Below, piece by piece: positions 53,626 to 61,623 of a stretch of 64,000 nt of DNA. The position numbers were made by a program, and so were the translations under genes. The notes below the pieces were generated by a model. It was not told the DNA's origin. It did no database searches and saw nothing but the letters and a program-made list of their open reading frames with translations. The stretch is from Devosia salina (lineage in GTDB: Bacteria > Pseudomonadota > Alphaproteobacteria > Rhizobiales > Devosiaceae), in the NCBI RefSeq assembly GCF_019504385.1, contig NZ_CP080590.1:2088001-2152000 (forward strand). Direction: 5' to 3'. The stretch's first letter is position 1. Each line of letters begins with the position of its first letter.

Positions 53626-56043
53626 ATGGCACAAGCACAGCGTCCCCTGCTCCACATGATCGGCAATGCCCATCTCGACCCCGTCTGGCTCTGGCGCTGG
53701 CAGGAAGGGTGCGCGGAAGCCATCGGCACCTGCTGGGCCGCCGTGGACCGGCTGCGCGAGGGCAAAGGCTTCGTCTTCACCAAGGGCGAGGCGCATATCT
53801 ATCGCTGGATCGAGGAACTGGAGCCGGCGCTGTTTGCCGAGATCAAACACTATGTGGCCGAGGGCCGCTGGATCATCGTCAATGGCTGGTGGATCCAGCC
53901 TGATTGCAATATCCCCAGTGGCGAAAGCGTCATCCGTCAGGCCCTCTACGGCAAGGGCTATTTCATGGAGAAATTCGGGGTGGAGCCGACCACCGGTTAT
54001 AATGTCGACAGCTTCGGGCATCCGGGCACTTTCCCGATGCTGCTCCGGCATACCGGATTCACCAGCTACACCTTCATGCGCCCCGGCCCGCATGAAATGG
54101 ACCTGCCAGGCGAGCTCTTCATCTGGAAATCGCCGGACGGATCGTCCCTGCCGGCTTTCCGCATCCAGGATGCCTACAACACCTCCAAGCGCTCGACGCC
54201 GCTGCCGCAAAAGATCGACCAGCACTACGCCCATATCGACAGGTACGGGCATCCATTCATGGCCTTTTACGGCGTGGGCAATCACGGCGGAGCGCCGACC
54301 ATCGAGAATATCGACGAGATCGAGATGCGCATCGCGCGCGGCGAGAACCTTGCCTATTCCGATCCGGAGCGCTTCTTCCGCGAGATCGAGACCGACGACC
54401 TGCCGGTGGTCGAGAGCGAACTGCAATTTCACGCCATCGGCTGCTATGCGGTGGCCTCGTCCCTCAAGGCGCTGAATCGCAAGGCCGAGAGCCTGCTCGA
54501 ACAGGCCGAGACCGCCTCGGCCCTCGCCTACAGGGCGACCGGCGCCGTCTATCCGCGCGAACGCTTCGCCGCGCTCTGGCAGGTGCTGCTGTTCAACCAG
54601 TTCCACGACACGCTGGGCGGCACCAGTATCGAGGCGGCCTGTATCGACAGCGAGCGGGAACTGGCCGGTGTCATTGCCGGCGCGGAGGAGTTGCTCAATG
54701 CCGCGGTGCGCCGGCTCGACGGCACCATTGCCCCGCCGGTCGATCCGACTGACGCCACCTTCGTCGTGATGAATTTATCCGGCGTCACCTCAAGCGGTCT
54801 TGTCGAGGCCGAGCCCTGGGTGGACAAGGACACGCTGACCCCGCGCCTCCTGCTAGACGAAACTGGAAAGCCCGTGCCCTTTCAGTATGTCGATCCAGCC
54901 GGCAAGACGACGGGCCTGCAGCGCCTCGTCTTCCCGCTCGACGTGCCTGCCTTTGGCTATCGCGTGCTGCGCTTTGCTGCCGCCCAAGCTGGGGAAAAGG
55001 CGCCGCGCGTCAGTTTCGGCCAGCCCCATGCCGGGTCACTCAGCTTCGAAACCGCCGGTTATGCACTGACGCTCTCGCCCGAGACCGGGGCCATCGTGAG
55101 CCTCGTCAATCGCCACAGCGGTATCAGAATTTTCACTGCGCCCGGTCACGCCGGAATTGTCGTCGATGATCGGAGCGACACCTGGACCCATGGCACCGAG
55201 TGCTTTGGCCTCGAGGGAGCGGCGCTGCGCCTCGAGGGCGTGAAACTGGTCGAAGACGGGCCGGTGCGCTTGACCATCGAGGTCACGGCAAGCCATGGCG
55301 CTTCGCGTCTCGTCACCTCGATCATGCTGCCGGTTGACGCGGCCCAGCCCGTCGAATTGCGGGTGGCGCTCGACTGGCACGAACAGCACAAGCTTCTGCG
55401 CCTCGCCTATCCGCTGGCCGGCAAGAACTTCGAGTACGAAGTGGCGGGCGGCTGGGACAGCCGGCCCGACAGCGGCCGGGAAGTGCCCGGCCAGCGCTGG
55501 GTGCGCGTCGCAGCCGAAGGGCACGAGGTCGTGCTGGTCAATGACGCGAAATACTCTTACGCGGCGCAGGGTGGCACGCTCTATCTCACCGCTGTCCGCG
55601 CGCCGATCTTTGCCCATCACGATCCGATCCCGGTCGAGGCGGGCGCGCGCTATCGCTACATGGACCAGGGCGAACAGGTCTTTACCATCCTGCTGCGGGC
55701 GGCCCCGGGCCTGTCGCGCCAGGACGCGGCTGTTCTCGCCGAGCGCCTCAACAAGCCGGTCGTCACCACCCCGCATGTGAGCCGCGGCGGCACGGGGAGG
55801 CACGCTGGCCAATGGCTGTCACTAACGGCGCAAGGCGGCATGATCACGACGCTCAAGGGCGCGGAGGACGGCAGCAGCCTCATAGCGCGGGCGCTGGACC
55901 TCTCCGGCACCGGCGCCACGATCAGCCTGGAGAGCGGCCATGTCAGGGTCCCCGCCAGCGGCATGGCCACCCTACGAATATCCGACAACGACTTGATCCC
56001 CTGCGATGGCCTGGAGCGACGCTACGCTGCAAGCCAAATCTAG
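53626..56043 (+). CDS. Alpha-mannosidase (GH38)
   Basis: 805 aa. Zinc-dependent retaining glycosidase: NAHLDPVWLWRW (14-25) gives the His/Asp metal ligands, NVDSFGHPG the nucleophile Asp128, and HGPHEMDLPG-like and FHDTLGG segments follow. The C-terminal beta-sandwich is complete. No signal peptide. It lies 13 bases after the rhamnosidase gene and is clearly co-transcribed. Together they suggest processing of a mannose- and rhamnose-containing oligosaccharide. Confidence 0.92.
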   Translation: MAQAQRPLLHMIGNAHLDPVWLWRWQEGCAEAIGTCWAAVDRLREGKGFVFTKGEAHIYRWIEELEPALFAEIKHYVAEGRWIIVNGWWIQPDCNIPSGESVIRQALYGKGYFMEKFGVEPTTGYNVDSFGHPGTFPMLLRHTGFTSYTFMRPGPHEMDLPGELFIWKSPDGSSLPAFRIQDAYNTSKRSTPLPQKIDQHYAHIDRYGHPFMAFYGVGNHGGAPTIENIDEIEMRIARGENLAYSDPERFFREIETDDLPVVESELQFHAIGCYAVASSLKALNRKAESLLEQAETASALAYRATGAVYPRERFAALWQVLLFNQFHDTLGGTSIEAACIDSERELAGVIAGAEELLNAAVRRLDGTIAPPVDPTDATFVVMNLSGVTSSGLVEAEPWVDKDTLTPRLLLDETGKPVPFQYVDPAGKTTGLQRLVFPLDVPAFGYRVLRFAAAQAGEKAPRVSFGQPHAGSLSFETAGYALTLSPETGAIVSLVNRHSGIRIFTAPGHAGIVVDDRSDTWTHGTECFGLEGAALRLEGVKLVEDGPVRLTIEVTASHGASRLVTSIMLPVDAAQPVELRVALDWHEQHKLLRLAYPLAGKNFEYEVAGGWDSRPDSGREVPGQRWVRVAAEGHEVVLVNDAKYSYAAQGGTLYLTAVRAPIFAHHDPIPVEAGARYRYMDQGEQVFTILLRAAPGLSRQDAAVLAERLNKPVVTTPHVSRGGTGRHAGQWLSLTAQGGMITTLKGAEDGSSLIARALDLSGTGATISLESGHVRVPASGMATLRISDNDLIPCDGLERRYAASQI

Positions 56044-56293
56044 CTTGGTGCTTGTGATCGCTCGCTTCAAGCGAGTGGAAAACTGCCGAGACCGTGCCTG
56101 GGCCTTGGGCATGGATGCCGCGGCGCCTGAGTTCAAAACTTGATGCCCAAGCTTGTCGGCCCGTGGCCGCTGTCCGCGCTTTCAGAAGGGCGCCCCTCGT
56201 AGGCCCGGGCGTAGCCGGCGTAAACGAACATCTGGATCAAGAGCACATCGGCCGATTTGCTCAGCCACGTTCGTTGCCCGGCTGATGCGAACA
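56044..56293. other. Intergenic region before hipBA module 2
   Basis: 250 bases separating the glycosidase operon from the island that follows. No gene seen. No obvious hairpin terminator for the mannosidase transcript. Confidence 0.3.
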
Positions 56294-56389
56294 TTTCACC
56301 GAACGGTTATTTTTCGGCAATTTCCCTTGAAATTTCACCACTCGGTGATATTTGCATGCTATAGCTTCTCATATCACTGAGCGGTAATA
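56294..56389. promoter_or_regulatory. Three operators spaced exactly 39 bp upstream of hipBA module 2
   Basis: TTTCACCGAACGGTTAT (56294-56310), TTTCACCACTCGGTGATA (56333-56350) and TATCACTGAGCGGTAATA (56372-56389) share a TTTCACC-n-CGGTgATA-type inverted repeat. Their starts are 39 bp apart, and the last abuts the hipB start region. This is the typical setting for cooperative HipB autorepression. Confidence 0.7.
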
Positions 56390-56400
56390 GGATGCGACTG

Positions 56401-56652
56401 ATGGACATTCGAAGTATCGACGAGGTTCGCCGCTTTTTGCGGGAGGAGCGCAGGCGTCGCGGGCTCACCCAAGCTCAGCTCGCTGACCTTACGGCGACCT
56501 CGCAAAAGTGGGTCAGCGATTTCGAGCGCGGCCGCGTCGATCCGCCTATCTCGATCGTGCTCAAGGTGCTGGTGTTGCTGGGCGTGACGATCGCGTTCTC
56601 GCCAGCGACAATTTCGGCGAGCGAACCGACAGACGCTGGTTCCGAATTCTGA
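56401..56652 (+). CDS. hipB: HipB-type HTH antitoxin (module 2)
   Basis: 83 aa. Compact Xre-type HTH (RRFLREERRRRGLTQAQLAD, then TSQKWVSDFERGRVDPP) with a short tail. The ATG at 56401 has AGGA eight bases upstream; another ATG at 56392 sits directly on that site. The stop overlaps the hipA start (TGATG). Module 1 has a longer antitoxin with little similarity, so the two modules were acquired independently. Confidence 0.85.
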   Translation: MDIRSIDEVRRFLREERRRRGLTQAQLADLTATSQKWVSDFERGRVDPPISIVLKVLVLLGVTIAFSPATISASEPTDAGSEF

Positions 56653-57929
56653 TGCCCGCATCCATCCGCCTCTACGGTCTTCCTGTTGGTGTCCTCGACG
56701 TTGCCAGGGACGGCAACTTGTCCTTTCGCTACGAGCAGGGCTGGCTCGAGCGTACGCAATTGCCACATCATCCGCTGTCTTTGTCGCTCCCTCTCTCGCC
56801 AAATCCATGCGATCACAATCTCGCCGGTCCGTTCTTCGGTGGGCTGCTGCCGGATTCGAAACAGACGCGCGAGGCTCTGGCGCGCTATCTGCAGGTCGAT
56901 GCCACCGATGACTACTCGCTGCTCTACCAGCTTGGCCGCGATTGCCCGGGCGCGGTCACCGTTATGCCGCTCGACGACGAGGTGATCGCCGACGAGAATG
57001 TCGAGACAAAATGGGACGTGCTGGACGATGATCGGCTCGCTCGATATATCGAGGCCTTGCCGCGGCGGCCGCTGTTCATCGACGCCGAAGGCGAGCTGCG
57101 GCTCTCGCTTGCCGGCGTCCATCACAAGGCGGGGGTCGGCGTCGTTGACCGCAGGATTGCGCTGCCGAGAGGGCGCACGCCAAGCACTCACATTCTAAAG
57201 GTGGACATCGACGGTCTGCCGGATTCGATCCGCGTTGAGCACTTCTGCCTGCGGGTGGCTGCCGCTGTGGGCATCCCAGTGCCATTCTCGACCATCCGCG
57301 TGGTCAAGGAGAGGCCCTATATGGTCATTCGGCGGTACGACCGCGTCGGCGTGAATGGGCAAGGGGTTTTCCGTCGACTGCATCAGGAGGATTTCTGTCA
57401 GGCGCTCGGGCGGTTTCCACGGCAGAAGTACGAAAAGGATGGCGGTCCGGGGTGGCAGGAAAGCTTTGAGTTGATGAAGAAGGTCACCGACGTCGTCGCG
57501 GCCCGCACGCAACTTCTCGATCGCGCGACCTTCCAGTTCCTTATTGGCAACCCGGATGCCCATGCCAAGAACTACTCTCTGGTCTATCGGCTCGACCGCA
57601 TTGAGCTCAGCCCGCTCTATGACGTGAACAATGCCGCGGCCTTTCGGTCCTTCTTCAAGGAGCAGCATCCGCGGTTGGCAATGTTCGTCGGAGGCAATCG
57701 TGATCCGCTCACGTTGACGCCGGAGCACTGGGAAGCGTTCGCCAGAGAGACCGACTTCCGTCCTCGCTTCGTGCTTCGGCAACTGCAGGATATGGCGGAG
57801 CGCATGATCCCGGCTGCCGAGAGACTGCTGGCGGAAGTGAAAGGAACCGAGGCCGACAGCGCGCTGCTGGCGCTGGCAGTCGAGGACATCGTTCAGCGCT
57901 GCACCAGGGTGCGCGCCTGGAGCGCCTAG
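56652..57929 (+). CDS. hipA: HipA-family serine/threonine kinase toxin (module 2)
   Basis: 425 aa. HipA_N subdomain with FFGGLLPDSKQTREALARYL, autophosphorylation loop LSLAGVHHK, catalytic NPDAHAKN (near 300) and metal-binding LSPLYDVNN. All key residues are present. ATG overlaps the antitoxin stop. It forms the left edge of a mobile-looking island with the relaxase. Confidence 0.9.
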   Translation: MPASIRLYGLPVGVLDVARDGNLSFRYEQGWLERTQLPHHPLSLSLPLSPNPCDHNLAGPFFGGLLPDSKQTREALARYLQVDATDDYSLLYQLGRDCPGAVTVMPLDDEVIADENVETKWDVLDDDRLARYIEALPRRPLFIDAEGELRLSLAGVHHKAGVGVVDRRIALPRGRTPSTHILKVDIDGLPDSIRVEHFCLRVAAAVGIPVPFSTIRVVKERPYMVIRRYDRVGVNGQGVFRRLHQEDFCQALGRFPRQKYEKDGGPGWQESFELMKKVTDVVAARTQLLDRATFQFLIGNPDAHAKNYSLVYRLDRIELSPLYDVNNAAAFRSFFKEQHPRLAMFVGGNRDPLTLTPEHWEAFARETDFRPRFVLRQLQDMAERMIPAAERLLAEVKGTEADSALLALAVEDIVQRCTRVRAWSA

Positions 57930-57977
57930 CTCAAACAAGATCGGCAACTGACCAGTTACAGAAGACCCGAAAAACAG

Positions 57978-58005
57978 GCCGGGCGGGATGCATATCCCGC
58001 CCGGC
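57978..58005 (-). terminator. 12-bp perfect hairpin, intrinsic terminator
   Basis: GCCGGGCGGGAT / ATCCCGCCCGGC with a 4-nt loop (GCAT). On the minus strand it is followed by CTGTTTTT, so it should end transcription of the minus-strand gene at 58031-58857. It also separates that gene from the convergent hipA and may work both ways. Confidence 0.8.
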
Positions 58006-58030
58006 TGCTCACGCTTGTTTGGTCTTCTTT

Positions 58031-58857
58031 CTAGTTCTCGCTGTCCTCGTCCTCGGCGACCACGCGCGTTTCGGTGGCGGAGATGGGGCGGCGCAGGCTC
58101 GAGCCGATGCGGGGCTGCACCAGGATCTGCGTGCCGCTCGTGCCGCCCTGCTCCTCCATCTCTTCGGTCACGAGCTCGCTGGCTTGCCGCGCAGCCCTCT
58201 GCCCCCCCTCCCTTCGCTCATCGGCGCCAGCGGCAGCTCGGGATTGTCCTGGGCCTGCCCGCCGATCAGGCCGAGCACATCCTCGTCCACCACGCCCTTG
58301 TTCACGAGCTGCACGAGCTCCCCCTGTACGGTGACGCTCACGGTGCAGTTGTGGTCGCGTCCGAGCGCGGCAAAGGCCTCGGGGCTGGCCCGACCGATCA
58401 GACCGCCCGCGAGCAGATCGCGGCGCAGCCCCAGCGCCCTGGCGGCTTTGGTCAGCTCCGCACCCGGGCGCGACGCGGCAACAAGGCCGCGGACGCCCTG
58501 CACCATGCGGCGCTTGCTGGCCTGAAATTCGGCGTCGCGCTGGCGATATTCCGCCACCTTTTCCGCGTCGGCCGCATTGTCCATCACCGTAAGCAGCGCA
58601 CCGCGCAGCGCGACCACGTCCAGCGTGCAGCTCTCGAAGCCAACCTGGCCGGCGATCGCGGTCAGGGTCCCGGCAATGGCAACGCTGTTGCGCGCCGCCG
58701 CGAGATCCACGCGGGCCGCCTGCTGGGCGAGCGCCGCGTTCCGGTCCGCCGGCGTCTGACCACCGGCGAGCCTCTTGCGGCTGAGCTGGCGCGTCATGTC
58801 GACCAGCGCGATGGTCTGGGCGTGGATGTCGCCTGGAATTATTTTCTTCTGGCCCAT
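58031..58857 (-). pseudogene. Hypothetical protein with a frameshift at a seven-G run
   Basis: From the ATG at 58857 (GGAAGGAC upstream), about 218 codons of Ala/Arg-rich helical protein (start MGQKKIIPGDIHAQTIALVD) run to MSEGRGGRG and then a stop at about 58168. The -1 frame continues with natural-looking coding sequence (ELVTEEMEEQGGTSGTQIL, then SATETRVVAEDEDSEN) to a stop at 58031. Adding one base to the G7 run (58202-58208) would fuse the two into one protein of about 275 residues. It is divergent from the relaxase, so may be a mobilisation accessory protein. It could be a pseudogene, a slippage site or a sequencing error. Confidence 0.6.
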
Positions 58858-58933
58858 TGCTGTCCTTCCGGGGGTTGAGGTCCTGCCCGGCGGCGCACTT
58901 CGCCACCGGTTCTGGCCCCAAAATGCCGCCGAC

Positions 58934-59008
58934 CCTGGCAAGGCACGCGCCCCCGAAACCAGAAATTTTTGTTCCGGAGCAAGATTTTGACTATTGTGCC
59001 TTGCCAGG
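58934..59008. repeat. Perfect 13-bp inverted repeat upstream of the relaxase (oriT candidate)
   Basis: CCTGGCAAGGCAC (58934-58946) and GTGCCTTGCCAGG (58996-59008), perfect arms with a 49-bp spacer, inside the 200-bp divergent region between the relaxase and the frameshifted gene. The left arm is followed by GCGCCCCC, which loosely resembles the GCGCCC part of MobQ-type nick sites. A candidate oriT, or an operator pair for the divergent promoters. Confidence 0.5.
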
Positions 59009-59059
59009 AGGCCAACCGCATTGGCCCGAGGGCGAAAACTTTCAGCAAGGACGCCGGGA

Positions 59060-61075
59060 TTGGCCATTGGGTTTGCGAGATCGATGCCGCTGCAGCGCTC
59101 CCGCGGGCATTCGAGCGTCCAGCGTCTCGCCTATATCACCCGCCGGAGGCTCCTTTCCGCCAGAACGGGACAGGTTTTTGACCATGCGGACCGGCCCGAC
59201 CTTGTCGCCGCGCTGACCCTGGTGCCCAAGGGATGCGCGGAGATGGACGCAGTGGACCTATGGGAGGCGATCGAGGCGGCTTCAAAGCGCGCCGACGCCG
59301 CGCTTGGCTTCGAACTGGTCCTTTCCCTACCCATGCCGGCAGAGCTCCCGCTGGAGCACAGTTGCCGCTTGGCCCAAGCTTTCGCGCACGAGATCATTGT
59401 TGAGAGACACCAATTGGCGGCCACCCTGGCCGTGCACCGCCCGCATGCGGGCCAGGGTGAGGACGCAGCGTTGGAGGACGCTCTCGGGCCCGATGACGAC
59501 AGCTTCGGCCGGTCCATTGCCACAGCCAGCGCCAATCTTCATTGCCACATCCTTGTTGCTCCCAGGCAGCTCACCCCGGACGGACTGGCGCGGCGGCGCT
59601 ATACGGCCCTCGATCCAGTCACCCGGAGCGGCAGGACCTATGGCCGGCACTGGGGCAAGCTGTGGGGCGATTTTCAGAACCGTTTCTTTGCGGCAGAAGG
59701 CCTTGATCTGCGCGTCACCCCCAACCCGCCTGTTACCCTCGATCCCGCGCCGCTGCGGGCGGTGCGGCGATGGCGCCAGCGCGCACGCCGCACCACTCCG
59801 CAGATCAATGGCCGCGCCCTCCTCGTCAACCCGGCGCGCGAAGACGAAAACGCCGCGATCGCCCTCTCCATCGACGACGCCCTTGCGTGTTTTGAGGCCC
59901 CATTTACCCGTGGTGAGCTCGAGGCATTCTTTTCGCGTCACCTGCACCCTGAGCTTTCCGCCGAAATGACCCAGGCTTGCATCGGGCTCGGCCAATGCGT
60001 CGCGCTCGACGTGGAGGGCTCAGAAATTGCGTGGTTCGCCAGCGTCAACCTCGTTCAAACCGAGCTGGCGGCCTTCGGACGGTCGCTTATGCTGGCCGCA
60101 CGCGCGTCCTGCAGCCGGCAGGTGGCGCCCCATATTGGCGAAGGCTTCTCGGACGAGACACGGACCGTGCTGGCCGCGCTCTTTGAAGATGCCGATCTCA
60201 GCCTTATCGAGGCCACCGGCGCCGCCGGGCTGCTGGTGGCCGATATCTCAGGAACAGCTCAAGCGGCCGGGCTCGCCCCGGTGGTCATCGCTCATGCGGC
60301 GGGACACCCGCCCCCCAGGGCGGTGGTGCGGGATATCGAAGCGCTCCGCACGCGAATGGTTTCGCAGGCGACGATCATCATCGACGACGCCGATGCCCTC
60401 ACCGCCAGGGACCTGTCCCTCGCCCTCTTGGCGGCCATTGCCGGGAACTCCAAAATCGTCCTCATTCGCCGGATCGATAGCGACTGGCCGCGCCTGCCGC
60501 TGCTCGATCTTGTTGCCCACCATGTCCGGGTCCTGCGCTGGAGCGATCGTTTCGTTGGCACTGTCCCGGCCGCTGGTCCTGCGCCGGCACCCGCCCCGCC
60601 CGGAGCTGCCCCGCCCAGATCTGCCATCGCCCACGCCCCTTCTGGACGGAACCATGCCCCGATTCCGCCCAATTGGCCGCGCTTTGCCCTCGATGCCGAG
60701 GGCGGACTCGTAACCGCGCCGGCGGCCATTGCCGGCATGATCCGGTTCTTCGCCACCTCTCCGGGGGACCTGGACTGGACGGTGCCAGAGCGCGATGCGT
60801 CTAGGGATGAGGCGGGCCTGGCGCAGCGGCTCGACCAATGGCGCTACAGCCAGAGGGAGCCGGGATGGGATGATTGGGCGAATATCGACGCGCTTGATGC
60901 CGATCTCGCGGCGGAGGCGGCCGCCTTCGCCACCCTGGCTGGGGACGGGCTGCACGACCGGCCTGAGGATGACCCGGACATGGAGCCGCCCACGCCGGAC
61001 GATGTCGATTTCGCGGATGATGGCGAACTTGACTGGGATGGAGTCGACTTCGAGGACCCGCGCGAGCCCGAATGA
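59060..61075 (+). CDS. MobA/MobL-family relaxase with degenerate helicase domain
   Basis: 671 aa. I chose the TTG at 59060, which has AAGGA about 9 bases upstream and gives MAIGFARSMPLQRS, the usual family start. Residues 1-340 form the relaxase domain: Tyr in LAYITRRRLLSARTG, HUH metal site H161-C-H163 in NLHCHILVAP, and conserved YGRHWGKLW. Residues about 340-560 match the layout of the TraA-type RecD-like helicase domain, but the Walker A site is ATGAAGLL (near 384) with no GKS/T, and Walker B reads IIIDDAD (near 439). The C-terminus is Pro/Asp/Glu-rich. Nicking could still work; unwinding by this protein could not. Confidence 0.8.
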   Translation: MAIGFARSMPLQRSRGHSSVQRLAYITRRRLLSARTGQVFDHADRPDLVAALTLVPKGCAEMDAVDLWEAIEAASKRADAALGFELVLSLPMPAELPLEHSCRLAQAFAHEIIVERHQLAATLAVHRPHAGQGEDAALEDALGPDDDSFGRSIATASANLHCHILVAPRQLTPDGLARRRYTALDPVTRSGRTYGRHWGKLWGDFQNRFFAAEGLDLRVTPNPPVTLDPAPLRAVRRWRQRARRTTPQINGRALLVNPAREDENAAIALSIDDALACFEAPFTRGELEAFFSRHLHPELSAEMTQACIGLGQCVALDVEGSEIAWFASVNLVQTELAAFGRSLMLAARASCSRQVAPHIGEGFSDETRTVLAALFEDADLSLIEATGAAGLLVADISGTAQAAGLAPVVIAHAAGHPPPRAVVRDIEALRTRMVSQATIIIDDADALTARDLSLALLAAIAGNSKIVLIRRIDSDWPRLPLLDLVAHHVRVLRWSDRFVGTVPAAGPAPAPAPPGAAPPRSAIAHAPSGRNHAPIPPNWPRFALDAEGGLVTAPAAIAGMIRFFATSPGDLDWTVPERDASRDEAGLAQRLDQWRYSQREPGWDDWANIDALDADLAAEAAAFATLAGDGLHDRPEDDPDMEPPTPDDVDFADDGELDWDGVDFEDPREPE

Positions 61076-61620
61076 CCGCTCATGGAGGCGATACGGCAGA
61101 AAAGTGAAACGAGAGGGATAGAAGCGCCTCGCGGCGTACTCGCGGCGACCGCCGACGGGGCGCGCACAAAAACGCATATTGTATAATAAGAGGGTTAAGG
61201 GAGAGCGGCGACGAAGGACGTCGTACGGGCGCGCGGGGGCCGGCTCTCACCAGAGCGGTGTCTTCAAATGGCCCCCGGGCGATGCGATCGAGAGCGCACC
61301 TTTGCACTCATCCCCCGGCAAAGAGGCCGCAGGTACGCCAACCTGCCTCTTCGCACCGTCTACAAGTTGCATCCCAACAGACATCGCCAGTTTGGACGTT
61401 GTCCGTTCGGCCAACACAACGCTTGGGGCCAGGCACCCTCTCGCACCCCGGGTATCGTGGGGAGTCCAGGCGGATTTGACAGCCCAGGCTCCCCCTAATT
61501 TGACGGATAGACTTGCAATGCTGGAGACCTTTCCCACGCGATTAACCGAATTTCCAGAATTCTATACTTTCCCGCTCAACACTTTTCCGCGCTGCAGTAA
61601 TCTCCGCTGGCAACAAGTGG
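61076..61620. other. Intergenic region between the relaxase and galU
   Basis: 545 bases. Contains ATTGTATAATAAGAGGG (about 61178-61196), a perfect -10-like TATAAT, but no convincing -35 upstream, and GC-rich self-complementary stretches. No gene supported on either strand. Confidence 0.35.
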
Positions 61621-61623
61621 GAG

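Noticed and set aside
53596..54606. 336-codon minus-strand frame opposite the mannosidase
   Set aside because: Shadow of the GH38 gene.
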